Positions 1-9,358 are shown, counted from the stretch's first letter. The stretch is 9,439 nucleotides of DNA from Burkholderiales bacterium (GCA_016649475.1 JAENXP010000050.1:1-9439), one strand, 5' to 3'. Notes: generated by a model not told the origin, from the letters alone. Numbers and translations are program-made.

Positions 1-261
1 CTGATGGGCGATCCCGACCTGATCATGATCGACGAGCCTACCGAGGGCCTGGCGCCCAAAATCGTCGAACTGGTAGCCGAACTGTTCAACGAAATCGCCA
101 GGCGTGGCGTGTCCATCCTGCTGGTGGAACAGAAACTGGCGATAGCGCTCAGCATTTCGCAGCGCCTGTACGTGATGGGCCACGGCCGCATCGTGTTCGA
201 GGGCACGCCGCAGGAGCTGCGCGAAAATAGTACAATCCGCAAGGAGTGGCTCGAGGTATGA
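1..261 (+). CDS. livF: LivF-type branched-chain amino acid/organic acid ABC transporter ATPase, C-terminal part
   Basis: This is the 3' end of an ABC ATPase; the Walker A and signature regions lie left of the window. The visible 86 residues open with the Walker B segment LIMIDEP, continue with the D-loop region EGLAP and the switch region ILLVEQK, and end with a LivF-like tail (YVMGHGRIVFEGTPQEL). LivF proteins carry glutamine after the switch glutamate (VEQ) where many ABC ATPases have histidine-containing loops further on, and the tail wording is typical of the HAAT family. That family imports branched-chain amino acids, aromatic acids or other small organic acids, with LivF acting as a cytoplasmic subunit paired with LivG on the LivH/LivM permeases. 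It is probably the last gene of a transporter operon. The acyl-CoA genes start 116 bases downstream in the same direction, so the substrate could be the acid that they degrade; that link is inference. Confidence 0.9.
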   Translation: MMGDPDLIMIDEPTEGLAPKIVELVAELFNEIARRGVSILLVEQKLAIALSISQRLYVMGHGRIVFEGTPQELRENSTIRKEWLEV

Positions 262-336
262 GCACCGGGTCTTAAGCAGCAAAAATCACCGCAGAGGATA
301 GAACGCGGAGTATCTTTTCCGGTTTTTCCCGCATCT

Positions 337-364
337 TCCGCCCCTTTTGCGGATCAAGTTTTTT
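337..364 (+). terminator. Weak intrinsic terminator candidate after the livF-type gene
   Basis: A 5-bp stem TCCGC/GCGGA (337-341 with 349-353) encloses a 7-base loop and is followed five bases later by six T residues (359-364). The stem is short and the T-tract is not adjacent, so this is a weak candidate. It lies just upstream of the ribosome binding site of the next gene, so it could equally be part of that gene's leader. I see no convincing promoter in 262-377. Confidence 0.22.
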
Positions 365-377
365 CTCAGGAGTCTTC

Positions 378-2456
378 ATGAGCGCAAACTACGAAGTCAA
401 AGGCAGTATCGCCGTCATCACGCTGAACAACCCGCCGGTCAACGGCCTGGGCTACGCCACCCGTCTGGGCATTTTCGAAGGGCTTAAAAAAGCCATGACC
501 GCGAGGGCGGTCAAGGCGGTCGTGATTACCGGCGCAGGCAGGGCGTTCTCCGGCGGCGCCGACATCAAGGAATTCAACACGGCCAAGAGCGCGGCCGAAC
601 CGAACCTGCACTCGGTCATCGCCGCGATCGAGGCGGCGGACAAACCGGTGATCGCCGCGGTACACTCGATAGCCATGGGCGGGGGCCTGGAACTCGCGCT
701 CGGCTGCCACTACCGCGTGGCCTCGCCCGGCGCGCAGATCGCGCTGCCCGAAGTCAAGCTCGGCCTGCTGCCCGGCGCGGGCGGCACGCAGCGCCTGCCG
801 CGGGTGGTGGGGGTGGAAGCCGCGCTCAACATGATCGTTTCCGGCAACCCGGTGCCCTCGGAAAAGCTCGCCGACACCAAGCTGTTCGACCAGATGATAG
901 ACGGCGACCTGATGACAGGCGCCATTGCTTTTGCCGAAAAAGTGTCCGCTGTGCGGCCTCTGCCCAAGGTGCGCGATATCAAGGTCGACTATCCCAACCA
1001 CGAGGCCTTCTTCCAGTTCGCGCGCAACACCGTGGGCGCCGTGGCGAAGAACTTCCCCGCGCCGGGAAAATGCGTCGACTGCGTGGCCGCCGCGGCAAGC
1101 ATGAAATTCGAAGACGGCCTCAAGGTGGAGCGCAGCAACTTCCTCGCGCTGATGCAGACCACCGAGAGCAAGGCGCTGCGCCATTTCTTTTTCGGCGAAC
1201 GCGCCGCCTCGAAGATTCCGGACGTGCCTGAGGACACGCCCAAGCGTCCGATCAAGTCGGCCGCGATCATCGGCGCGGGCACCATGGGCGGGGGCATCGC
1301 GATGAACTTCGCCAATGCCGGCATCCCGGTCACGCTGCTGGAAATGAAACAGGAAGCGCTGGACAAGGGCCTCGCCACGGTGCGCAGGAACTACGAAAAC
1401 ACGATGAAAAAAGGCAAGCTGACGCAAGCCAAGTTCGACGAGCGCGTGGGCCTGATCAAGGGCACCCTGTCCTACGACGACCTGAAGAACGCGGACATCG
1501 TGATCGAGGCGGTGTTCGAGGAAATGGGCGTGAAGGAAAAGGTGTTCAACAAGCTGGACGAAGTGATGAAACCCGGCGCCATTCTCGCCTCCAACACCTC
1601 CACCCTGGACCTGAACAAGATCGCCTCGTTCACCAAGCGCCCGCAGGACGTGATCGGCACGCATTTCTTCAGCCCGGCGAACGTGATGAAACTGCTCGAA
1701 ATCGTGCGCGGTGAGAAGACCGCCAAGGACGTGCTCGCCACCACCATGGCGCTGTCCAAGAAGATCAAGAAGACCGGGGTCATCTCGGGCGTGTGCGACG
1801 GCTTCATCGGCAACCGCATGATCGAGCAGTACTCGCGCCAGGCCGGTTTCCTGCTCGAGGAAGGCTGCCTGCCGGAGCAAGTGGACAAGGCGATCGAAAA
1901 ATTCGGCTTCGCCATGGGTCCGTTCCGCATGGGCGACATGGCCGGCAACGACATCGGCTGGGCCATCCGCAAGCGCCGCTACGTCGAGCGTCCGGACATG
2001 AAATATTCCAAGACCGCCGACCTGCTGTGCGAAATGGGCCGCTACGGGCAGAAGACCAGCGCCGGGTGGTACGACTACAAGCCGGGCGACCGCAAGCCCT
2101 ATCCCTCGCAACTCGTAAACGAAATGATCGTCAAGCACTCCGCCGACATCAAGGTGAAGCGGCGCAAGGTCAGCGACCAGGAGATCGTCGAACGCCTGGT
2201 GTACTCGATGGTCAACGAAGCCGCGCGCATCCTCGAAGAGGGGATCGCGCAGCGGGCGTCGGACATCGACATGGTGTACCTCACCGGCTACGGCTTCCCG
2301 CTGCACCGCGGCGGCCCCATGTTCTACGCCGACACGGTCGGCCTGCCCAATGTGGTTGCGGCGATGAAGAAATACTCCAAAGGCCGCCACGGCGAATTCT
2401 GGAAGCCGGCGCCGCTGCTGGCCAAGCTCGCCAAGAAAGGGAAAACTTTCAATTGA
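378..2456 (+). CDS. FadB/FadJ-type multifunctional enzyme: enoyl-CoA hydratase and 3-hydroxyacyl-CoA dehydrogenase
   Basis: This 692-residue cytoplasmic protein catalyses two consecutive steps of beta-oxidation: hydration of 2-enoyl-CoA, then NAD-dependent oxidation of 3-hydroxyacyl-CoA. The N-terminal crotonase domain (about 1-190) has the oxyanion-hole segment [11 protein letters not shown] (56-66). Its two expected catalytic glutamates are E105 in GGGLELAL and E125 in LPEVKLG, spaced 20 residues apart as in E. coli FadB. The NAD-binding domain starts near 294 with the dinucleotide motif GAGTMGGG (299-306). The dehydrogenase dyad is H429 in GTHFFSP and E441 in LLEIV, and N479 in GFIGNR is also present. 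Two C-terminal dehydrogenase domains follow (about 475-565 and 600-690). It is somewhat shorter than FadB (about 730) or FadJ (about 715), so strict orthology to either is not claimed. AGGAG at 368-372, five bases before ATG, supports the start. The order MFE then thiolase resembles fadBA. Confidence 0.95.
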   Translation: MSANYEVKGSIAVITLNNPPVNGLGYATRLGIFEGLKKAMTARAVKAVVITGAGRAFSGGADIKEFNTAKSAAEPNLHSVIAAIEAADKPVIAAVHSIAMGGGLELALGCHYRVASPGAQIALPEVKLGLLPGAGGTQRLPRVVGVEAALNMIVSGNPVPSEKLADTKLFDQMIDGDLMTGAIAFAEKVSAVRPLPKVRDIKVDYPNHEAFFQFARNTVGAVAKNFPAPGKCVDCVAAAASMKFEDGLKVERSNFLALMQTTESKALRHFFFGERAASKIPDVPEDTPKRPIKSAAIIGAGTMGGGIAMNFANAGIPVTLLEMKQEALDKGLATVRRNYENTMKKGKLTQAKFDERVGLIKGTLSYDDLKNADIVIEAVFEEMGVKEKVFNKLDEVMKPGAILASNTSTLDLNKIASFTKRPQDVIGTHFFSPANVMKLLEIVRGEKTAKDVLATTMALSKKIKKTGVISGVCDGFIGNRMIEQYSRQAGFLLEEGCLPEQVDKAIEKFGFAMGPFRMGDMAGNDIGWAIRKRRYVERPDMKYSKTADLLCEMGRYGQKTSAGWYDYKPGDRKPYPSQLVNEMIVKHSADIKVKRRKVSDQEIVERLVYSMVNEAARILEEGIAQRASDIDMVYLTGYGFPLHRGGPMFYADTVGLPNVVAAMKKYSKGRHGEFWKPAPLLAKLAKKGKTFN

Positions 2457-2541
2457 AATACGCGTTAAATCGCGCCCATCGCTGTAGCAATTCTTGGCGC
2501 TTGAATAGAAACAACCCCAGACCGTTGTTGTTTTTGACCAT

Positions 2542-2608
2542 AACCGCGTTTCTGGACGGATGCGCTTTTTATCCGTCCAGAAACGCGGTTGGCGCGCGCA
2601 GCGCGCAA
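2542..2608 (+). repeat. Hairpin element copy E1 (perfect 20-bp stem, 9-nt loop, GC-rich tail hairpin)
   Basis: The left arm AACCGCGTTTCTGGACGGAT (2542-2561) is perfectly complementary to the right arm at 2571-2590, around the 9-base loop GCGCTTTTT (2562-2570). Directly after it comes GGCGCGCGCAGCGCGCAA (2591-2608), which folds as GCGCGC-GCA-GCGCGC (2592-2606) and is followed by a short T-tract at 2611-2615. The unit fills the middle of the 213-base gap between the multifunctional enzyme and the thiolase. A related unit occurs at 4018-4086 and an inverted one at 3907-3982. The tail hairpin plus T5 could give some transcription termination, but because both flanking genes belong to one pathway and strand, a role in mRNA processing or differential expression, or a mobile repeat, is equally possible. 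The rest of the gap (2457-2541, 2609-2658) shows no further clear signal. Confidence 0.85.
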
Positions 2609-2669
2609 GGTTTTTCGCGGCCATAGCCGAATTCGAAACGCTACCTAAGCGCATTTTCAGGAGATCAAC

Positions 2670-3848
<1,179 letters not shown>

Positions 3849-3906
3849 ACGTGGACCATACCGACCTGGATTGCGCCACCCGTTGTGGCAGAGTTACGCT
3901 TTCTTT

Positions 3907-3982
3907 GCGCGGACGAAAAACCGTCCGCGCGGATCGTTGATCGCGCACGGATGAGAAGCGTATCCGTGCGCGATCAACGATC
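3907..3982 (-). repeat. Hairpin element copy E3, inverted (perfect 21-bp stem, 9-nt loop, tail hairpin)
   Basis: Bases 3932-3952 pair perfectly over 21 bp with 3962-3982 around a 9-base loop (3953-3961). Read on the - strand the loop is ACGCTTCTC, which matches the loops of the + strand copies (GCGCTTTTT and ACGCTTTTC). The apex ACGGAT/ATCCGT is also shared, while the lower stem is unrelated in sequence to the other copies. Downstream on the - strand a second hairpin follows, GCGCGGACG/CGTCCGCGC with loop GTTTTT (3930-3907), ending in GCGCAAA. This is the same layout as the GC-rich tail hairpin of the other copies. It lies in the 280-base gap between the thiolase and biotinyl carrier genes. 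A small 5-bp hairpin (3875-3889) sits between the thiolase stop and this unit. Confidence 0.8.
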
Positions 3983-4017
3983 TTGGATAAAACCACGCGG
4001 CATTTGATGTTAACCAT

Positions 4018-4086
4018 AACCGTGTTTTCTGAACGGATACGCTTTTCATCCGTTCAGAAAACACGGTTGGCGCGCGCAGCGCGCAA
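4018..4086 (+). repeat. Hairpin element copy E2 (perfect 21-bp stem, 9-nt loop, GC-rich tail hairpin)
   Basis: Bases 4018-4038 pair perfectly with 4048-4068 around the 9-base loop ACGCTTTTC (4039-4047). The tail GGCGCGCGCAGCGCGCAA (4069-4086) is identical to that of copy E1 and folds as GCGCGC-GCA-GCGCGC (4070-4084). Relative to E1, the stem has two substituted base pairs and one inserted base pair, each compensated on the opposite arm, so pairing stays perfect. The preceding ACCATA (4014-4019 region) is also shared with E1. The element ends 42 bases before the biotinyl carrier start chosen here, and it stands back to back with the inverted copy E3, separated by 35 bases. Confidence 0.85.
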
Positions 4087-4118
4087 ATCTTTTCCCTACC
4101 TGCAACGCCGTTTATGAC

Positions 4119-4123
4119 AAAGG
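4119..4123 (+). promoter_or_regulatory. Ribosome binding site deciding the start of the biotinyl carrier gene
   Basis: AAAGG lies five bases upstream of ATG at 4129. The in-frame ATG at 4114 has only pyrimidine-rich sequence and no purine-rich motif at a suitable distance, so 4129 is the preferred start. The motif is short, so the choice is moderate rather than firm. Confidence 0.5.
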
Positions 4124-4128
4124 CCGCC

Positions 4129-4347
4129 ATGCCCAGCACCAAAGTAGTCAGCGACATCGCCGGCAAGGTGTGGAAAATCGAAGCCGCCGCCGGCGTTGAA
4201 GTGGCGCAGGACGATACCGTGCTGATCCTCGAATCGATGAAAATGGAAATCCCGGTGACCGCCCCGCGCGCGGGCACCGTGATCGAAATCTACTTCAAGG
4301 AAGGCGAGGTGGTGGGCGAAGGCGACGTCGTCGCGATGATCGGCTAG
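4129..4347 (+). CDS. Stand-alone biotinyl carrier (biotin/lipoyl attachment domain) protein
   Basis: This small protein of 72 residues consists of a single biotinyl domain. The attachment motif ESMKME (35-40) places the biotinylated lysine at K38, 34 residues from the C-terminus, as usual for biotin carboxyl carrier domains. The conserved glycines flanking the domain (KVVSDIAGKVWKI at the start, EGEVVGEGDVVAMIG at the end) are present. The MKM motif points to biotin rather than lipoate. Such proteins carry carboxyl groups between a biotin carboxylase and a carboxyltransferase, for example in propionyl-, methylcrotonyl- or acetyl-CoA carboxylases. Neither partner subunit is in the window, so the protein is either served by genes elsewhere or has a different role. 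It sits 23 bases upstream of the acyl-CoA dehydrogenase start and is probably co-transcribed with it. A longer form from ATG at 4114 (77 residues) cannot be excluded. Confidence 0.88.
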   Translation: MPSTKVVSDIAGKVWKIEAAAGVEVAQDDTVLILESMKMEIPVTAPRAGTVIEIYFKEGEVVGEGDVVAMIG

Positions 4348-4370
4348 CCGCGGCCCGGCTGCACCCCGCC

Positions 4371-6197
<1,827 letters not shown>

Positions 6198-6224
6198 TTC
6201 GTACTGGTTCAGGAGACAGCCGAA

Positions 6225-7001
6225 ATGAGCGTGAAAAAACTGTTGGACATGAGCGGCAAGGTCGCACTGGTGACCGGCGGCTCGCGCGGCCTGGGACTGC
6301 AAATTGCGGAGGCCCTGGGCGAAATGGGCGCCAAGCTCGCCCTGACCGCGCGCAAGAATGACGAACTGGCGCAGGCCAAGGAGCATCTGGAGCGCATGCA
6401 CCTGGAGGTGCTTACCCTGACCTGCGATCACAGCAAGGCAGCCAGCATCCAGCCGGTGATCGAAAAGATCATCAAGCACTATGGGCAGATCGACGTGCTG
6501 GTGAACAACGCCGGCACCACCTGGGGCGCACCGGCCGAGGAGCATCCGCTGGACGCGTGGGAAAAAGTCATGGACCTCAATGTCAACGGCCTGTTCCTGA
6601 CCACGCAGCTGGTGGGCAAGCTGTCGATGATCCCGCGGCGCTACGGCCGCATTATCAACATCGCCTCCATCGCCGGATTGCTCGGCAACGATCCGCGCAT
6701 GCAGCGCTCGCTCGCCTACAACACCAGTAAAGGCGCCGTGGTCAACATGACGCGCGCGCTCGCCGCCGAATGGGGCCAGTACAACATCACCGTAAACGCA
6801 ATCGCGCCGGGCTTCTTCCCGTCGAAAATGACGCAGTGGATCCTGGGGCAGATCGGCGACGCCACGATTGCGCAGACCCCGCTCGCCCGCCTCGGGGGCG
6901 AGGAGGACCTGAAGGGCCTGGCAGCGCTGTTCGCCTCCGACGCCGCGGCCCACATCACCGGCCAGATAGTCTCCGTCGACGGCGGAGCCGGCATCATATA
7001 A
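6225..7001 (+). CDS. Short-chain dehydrogenase/reductase (SDR family, classical type)
   Basis: This 258-residue Rossmann-fold oxidoreductase shows the complete classical SDR signature. The nucleotide-binding glycine motif is TGGSRGLG (17-24), the NNAG motif is at 94-97, and the catalytic tetrad is N119, S148, Y165 and K169 (YNTSK). The C-terminus ends in a typical VDGGAGII. T41-A42-R43 after the second strand, together with R21 in the glycine motif, suggests NADP(H) preference rather than NAD(H), as basic residues there usually bind the 2'-phosphate (inference). In this setting it could interconvert a 3-hydroxyacyl and 3-oxoacyl-CoA, or act on a hydroxylated side product; the sequence does not settle which. 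AGGAG at 6211-6215, nine bases before ATG, supports the start, and the gene begins 27 bases after the acyl-CoA dehydrogenase stop, so it is probably the last gene of the operon. Confidence 0.93.
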   Translation: MSVKKLLDMSGKVALVTGGSRGLGLQIAEALGEMGAKLALTARKNDELAQAKEHLERMHLEVLTLTCDHSKAASIQPVIEKIIKHYGQIDVLVNNAGTTWGAPAEEHPLDAWEKVMDLNVNGLFLTTQLVGKLSMIPRRYGRIINIASIAGLLGNDPRMQRSLAYNTSKGAVVNMTRALAAEWGQYNITVNAIAPGFFPSKMTQWILGQIGDATIAQTPLARLGGEEDLKGLAALFASDAAAHITGQIVSVDGGAGII

Positions 7002-7023
7002 GCCCGGCGCCGCAGTGCCGGGC
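7002..7023. terminator. Hairpin between convergent genes, candidate bidirectional terminator
   Basis: GCCCGGC (7002-7008) pairs with GCCGGGC (7017-7023) across an 8-base loop, starting on the base after the SDR stop codon and ending ten bases before the stop of the convergent gene. There is no T-tract on either strand, so classical intrinsic termination is not assured; the position between two convergent genes is the main argument. Confidence 0.45.
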
Positions 7024-7033
7024 CAGATTGGCC

Positions 7034-7351
7034 CTAGGACGCTTCTACGATCGTTTCCTGCAAGGCGTTATCCACCACCAGCGGCGTCTGGAAATAGCGG
7101 ATCTCGGGCACGCTGCCGAAGGTTTCCAGTATGCCGCGGCGCCAGGCCTCTCCATGCGCCTGCAAGGCCGCCGCCTTGTTCGACCAAAGGTAGAACGCCC
7201 CGCTCCGGCCGGCCTCCGGATCGTAGAGGAAGGTCTTGCGGATCAGATCCGGCATCGAACGCCATTTCGGCGCGACCGCATGCATGGCCGCGACGACTTC
7301 CTCCCGGCTCATGCCCCCGGGTATGTCGAATAGCACGTATTCGGTAATCAT
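7034..7351 (-). CDS. YdhR-like small dimeric alpha/beta-barrel protein (putative monooxygenase family)
   Basis: This 105-residue protein starts MITEYVLFDIPGGMSREEVV and contains the segments RKTFLYDPEAGRSGAFYLWSNKAAA and a C-terminal RYFQTPLVVDN. The length and the pattern of strands and helices match the YdhR group of ferredoxin-like alpha/beta barrel proteins, which form dimers and are annotated as putative monooxygenases; the biochemical activity of that group is not well settled. I chose ATG at 7351 because GGAGG (7364-7360) lies eight bases upstream on the - strand, and homologous proteins begin at this point. The open frame continues 35 codons upstream, but that extension has a low-complexity composition and no better start. 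The gene is convergent with the SDR gene and divergent from the CBS-domain gene. Confidence 0.8.
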   Translation of the reverse strand: MITEYVLFDIPGGMSREEVVAAMHAVAPKWRSMPDLIRKTFLYDPEAGRSGAFYLWSNKAAALQAHGEAWRRGILETFGSVPEIRYFQTPLVVDNALQETIVEAS

Positions 7352-7359
7352 TCTTTCCC

Positions 7360-7364
7360 CCTCC
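7360..7364 (-). promoter_or_regulatory. Strong Shine-Dalgarno fixing the start of the YdhR-like gene
   Basis: On the - strand GGAGG is followed by GGGAAAGA and then ATG at 7351. This is the best ribosome binding site in the region and rules in favour of the 105-residue protein over the 140-residue upstream extension. Confidence 0.75.
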
Positions 7365-7407
7365 GTCGGGCCCGCGGCTGCGGTGCGCACGCCTGACACA
7401 TCACGAC

Positions 7408-7422
7408 CTGGACCATGTCCAG
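7408..7422. promoter_or_regulatory. Palindrome in the divergent intergenic region, possible operator
   Basis: CTGGACCATGTCCAG is a 15-base palindrome with arms CTGGAC/GTCCAG around CAT. It sits 57 bases upstream of the YdhR-like start and 94 bases before the FNR-type box, in the 294-base gap between divergent genes, where a regulator of the - strand gene could bind. No family-specific operator is recognised, so this is only a candidate. Confidence 0.25.
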
Positions 7423-7497
7423 AGTCTTGCACGGATGTGCATGGCCTCACAAGCACCGTGAGAGCGACCAGGCGTGCAATGTTTGGCGGCCGCGGGC

Positions 7498-7514
7498 GCC
7501 TGTCTCCTACAGGC
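7498..7514 (+). other. Small inverted repeat abutting the FNR-type box
   Basis: GCCTGT (7498-7503) pairs with ACAGGC (7509-7514) around CTCCT. It ends one base before the TTGAT half-site of the FNR-type box. It could be a second operator or chance; nothing else supports it. Confidence 0.2.
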
Positions 7515-7515
7515 T

Positions 7516-7529
7516 TTGATGTAGGTCAA
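7516..7529 (+). promoter_or_regulatory. FNR/ANR-type oxygen-responsive binding site upstream of the CBS gene
   Basis: TTGATGTAGGTCAA matches the FNR/ANR consensus TTGAT-N4-ATCAA at nine of ten specified positions. Its centre lies at 7522.5. A -10-like hexamer TAACAT at 7551-7556 predicts a transcription start near 7563, which puts the box about 41 bases upstream, the position of class II FNR-activated promoters. This makes the CBS gene a likely member of a low-oxygen regulon. The box is near-symmetric and could also affect the divergent gene, 165 bases away. Confidence 0.72.
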
Positions 7530-7550
7530 TTGAAGGCAGGGAAAGCTGGG

Positions 7551-7556
7551 TAACAT
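7551..7556 (+). promoter_or_regulatory. Predicted -10 element of the CBS-gene promoter
   Basis: TAACAT agrees with the sigma-70 hexamer TATAAT at four of six positions, including the first two and last two. Its distance to the FNR-type box is what a class II promoter requires, and no -35 hexamer is expected there. The predicted leader to the CBS start is about 82 bases and contains a small hairpin, CGCGGT/ACCGCG (7593-7607). Confidence 0.5.
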
Positions 7557-7645
7557 TCCCGATGCACCAGCATAAGCAAGGGATGCAGAAATCGCGGTCG
7601 AACCGCGCGTGCTCACCCTGAATTTCGAAGCCGGAGGAGACCCGC

Positions 7646-8068
7646 ATGTTCAGTCAACGCGTCAAAACCGTGATGGAGCAAAAAAAGCTGCTCACCGCCG
7701 CCCCGCAGACCACGGTCAGCGAAGCGGCCAAGCTGATGGCGAAGAAGAATGTCGGCGCCATCATGGTGGTCGAGAACGAACGCCTGGTGGGGATATTCAC
7801 CGAGCGCGATGCGCTGGTGCGGGTCATCGCCAAGGGGCGCGACGTGAAGGCCACGACGCTGGCGGAAGTGATGACCGGTGAACCGCAGACCGTGGATCCG
7901 AACAAGACCTTTGGTTACGCGCTGCTGATGATGCACGAGAACGGCTATCGTCACGTCCCGGTAGTCGAAAACGACAAGCTGATCGGCATCGTTTCCTCGC
8001 GCAATGCGCTGGACCCCGACCTGGAAGAGTTCGTCGCCGAAGCGCAGCGGCGCAAGCATATCCGCTAG
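7646..8068 (+). CDS. Two-CBS-domain protein (Bateman module only)
   Basis: This 140-residue protein consists of one pair of CBS motifs and nothing else. CBS1 spans about residues 7-62 with VGAIMVVENERLVGIFTERDAL (36-57), and CBS2 about 75-125 with GYRHVPVVENDKLIGIVSSRNAL (100-122). Each motif ends in the expected G-I-F/V-(T/S)-x-R-(D/N) pattern. A short charged tail follows. Such modules bind adenine nucleotides (AMP, ADP, ATP) or related ligands and regulate partner proteins; a lone module of this size likely acts as a soluble energy or redox sensor, with an unknown partner. GGAGGAG at 7633-7639, six bases before ATG, fixes the start. Expression is predicted to be oxygen-dependent through the FNR-type box upstream. 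A second protein of the same type lies at the right edge, so a small set of these sensors is clustered here. Confidence 0.92.
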   Translation: MFSQRVKTVMEQKKLLTAAPQTTVSEAAKLMAKKNVGAIMVVENERLVGIFTERDALVRVIAKGRDVKATTLAEVMTGEPQTVDPNKTFGYALLMMHENGYRHVPVVENDKLIGIVSSRNALDPDLEEFVAEAQRRKHIR

Positions 8069-8080
8069 GGTCGCTTGCGC

Positions 8081-8105
8081 GGCAGCAGCGCGCGACGCGC
8101 CTGCC
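8081..8105. terminator. Strong hairpin between convergent CBS and flavin oxidoreductase genes
   Basis: GGCAG (8081-8085) pairs with CTGCC (8101-8105) and GCGCG (8088-8092) with CGCGC (8096-8100), giving a 10-bp stem with a 2-base bulge and a CGA loop. It sits 12 bases after the CBS stop and 25 bases before the end of the convergent gene. There is no T-tract, so it is a candidate bidirectional terminator or RNA-stabilising structure. Confidence 0.45.
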
Positions 8106-8130
8106 TCAGAAGTGCCAACCCCGGGGTGGG

Positions 8131-9234
8131 TCAGGACAGCGAGCGCAGCGACTCCGGGGTGAAAGGCAGCAGTTCCTGCATCCGGTTTTCGCGCACTTTC
8201 GCCGCCCATGCGCAGTCCACCAGCAGCGCCCGCCCCACGGCGACGAGATCGACTTCGTCGCGCGCGACCATTTCGATCAGCTTGTCGATGCTCGTGATTG
8301 CCGCAGCCTTGCCGCGAAATGCCGCGACCATGTCGTTGTCCAGGCTCACCGATCCGACCGTGATTACCGGCTTGCCGGTGAGCTTCTTGGTCCAGCCGGC
8401 GAGGTTGAGCGCGGAGCATTCGAACTCCGGTTCCCAGAACCGCCGCGTCGAGCAGTGAAAGACGTCGACGCCCGCATCGGCCAGCGGCGCCAGGAATTTC
8501 TCCAGCAATTCGGGCGTCCCCGCCAAGCGCGCGGCATAGTCCTGCTGTTTCCATTGCGAGTAGCGCAGCAGGATGGGGAAATCGGGGCCGACCGCCTGGC
8601 GGCAGGCCTGGATCACTTCGACCGCGAACCGGGTGCGCGCGAGCATGTCGCCGCCGTAGCGGTCGCTGCGCTGGTTGGTGCCCTCCCAGAAGAACTGATC
8701 GATGAGGTAGCCGTGCGCGCCGTGCAGTTCGACGCCATCGAAGCCCAGGCGCCGTGCATCGGCCGCGGCCCGGGCGTAGGCGGCGATCACTGCGGCGATC
8801 TGCGCGTCGGTCATCGGCTCCACTACCTTGACCCCCGGCTTGTACAGACCCGAGGGCCCGATCGGCGGCGCTTCCGGATTCGGCCGGTCGCCGGCCCTTC
8901 TCACCGTGCCGATGTGCCAGATCTGCGGCATGATTTTTCCGCCTGCGGCGTGAACCTCGGCAAGCACATTCGCCCACCCGGCCAGGGCTGCCACGCCGTG
9001 GAAATGCGGTACGCGGACATCGTTGGTCGACGCTGGGTGGTCGATGACCGTGCCCTCGGTAATGATCAACCCGACCCCGTTTTCTGCGCGGCGGCGGTAA
9101 TAGGCGGCGACGTCCGCGCCCGGAACACCGCCGGGCGAGAAGCTGCGCGTCATCGGCGCCATGACTATGCGGTTGGCCAGGTGCAGTCCGTTCACGGAGA
9201 ACGGTTTGAACAGGGGATCGGGGGAAGTCGACAT
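8131..9234 (-). CDS. Old Yellow Enzyme-type NADH:flavin oxidoreductase
   Basis: This 367-residue protein is an FMN-dependent (beta/alpha)8-barrel ene-reductase that reduces activated C=C bonds with NAD(P)H. The family opening NRIVMAPMTRS (21-31) carries T29, which modulates FMN as in classical Old Yellow Enzyme, rather than the cysteine of the YqjM class. Other landmarks are QIWHIG (104-109), the substrate-binding pair H171 and H174 in HGAHGYLIDQFFW, N187-Q188-R189-S190-D191-R192-Y193 behind it, R224 in LLRYS, and the FMN-phosphate segment VAVGRALL (331-338). The length is that of a single-domain OYE; the iron-sulfur and NAD domains of 2,4-dienoyl-CoA reductase are absent. Its start (ATG at 9234) lacks a good Shine-Dalgarno; only GAG is seen upstream. 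It could act on alpha,beta-unsaturated carbonyl compounds generated by the catabolic genes to the left, but the sequence gives no direct link. Confidence 0.93.
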   Translation of the reverse strand: MSTSPDPLFKPFSVNGLHLANRIVMAPMTRSFSPGGVPGADVAAYYRRRAENGVGLIITEGTVIDHPASTNDVRVPHFHGVAALAGWANVLAEVHAAGGKIMPQIWHIGTVRRAGDRPNPEAPPIGPSGLYKPGVKVVEPMTDAQIAAVIAAYARAAADARRLGFDGVELHGAHGYLIDQFFWEGTNQRSDRYGGDMLARTRFAVEVIQACRQAVGPDFPILLRYSQWKQQDYAARLAGTPELLEKFLAPLADAGVDVFHCSTRRFWEPEFECSALNLAGWTKKLTGKPVITVGSVSLDNDMVAAFRGKAAAITSIDKLIEMVARDEVDLVAVGRALLVDCAWAAKVRENRMQELLPFTPESLRSLS

Positions 9235-9300
9235 GATGGATACTCAATGGGAATTGCAGACTCTGCCGGCGCGTGCGCGCCAGCCCTGCCACTGCCGGCG

Positions 9301-9339
9301 AAAAATCATGGCCGACGCGGAACCAGCCTGCGCGTCGGC
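9301..9339 (-). terminator. Intrinsic terminator for the CBS-type gene at the right edge
   Basis: On the - strand GCCGACGCG (9339-9331) pairs perfectly with CGCGTCGGC (9319-9311) across an 11-base loop, followed by CATGA and five T residues (9305-9301). It lies 19 bases after the stop codon of the partial CBS-type gene. This is the best-formed intrinsic terminator in the window. It separates that gene from the flavin oxidoreductase gene, which must then have its own promoter in the short stretch 9235-9300. Confidence 0.6.
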
Positions 9340-9358
9340 GTCTACGCTCGCGGCCGGA

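Noticed and set aside
2510..2535. AACAAC/GTTGTT hairpin followed by TTTTT upstream of E1 as a terminator
   Set aside because: The stem is only six mostly A/T pairs with an 8-base loop, too weak to call.
3983..4017. Possible sigma-70 promoter (TTGGAT then a -10) in the spacer between hairpin elements E3 and E2
   Set aside because: No acceptable -10 hexamer occurs at 16-18 bases spacing; the best candidate, GATGTT, matches only three of six positions.
7352..7456. N-terminal extension of the YdhR-like protein to an upstream ATG
   Set aside because: The extra 35 residues are not family-like, and a strong GGAGG sits correctly before the internal ATG at 7351.
8118..8131. Palindrome ACCCCGGGGT near the end of the flavin oxidoreductase gene
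   Set aside because: A short GC palindrome without loop is expected by chance in this base composition, and nothing around it suggests function.
9268..9281. GGCGC/GCGCC hairpin upstream of the flavin oxidoreductase gene as an operator or relative of the hairpin family
   Set aside because: It lacks the RCGCTTYTY loop and ACGGAT apex, and short GC-rich self-complementary stretches are frequent here.
7613..9292. Long - strand open frame overlapping the CBS and flavin oxidoreductase genes
   Set aside because: It overlaps two well-supported genes in other frames, has low-complexity Arg/Gly/Ala-rich composition, and shows no family motif.
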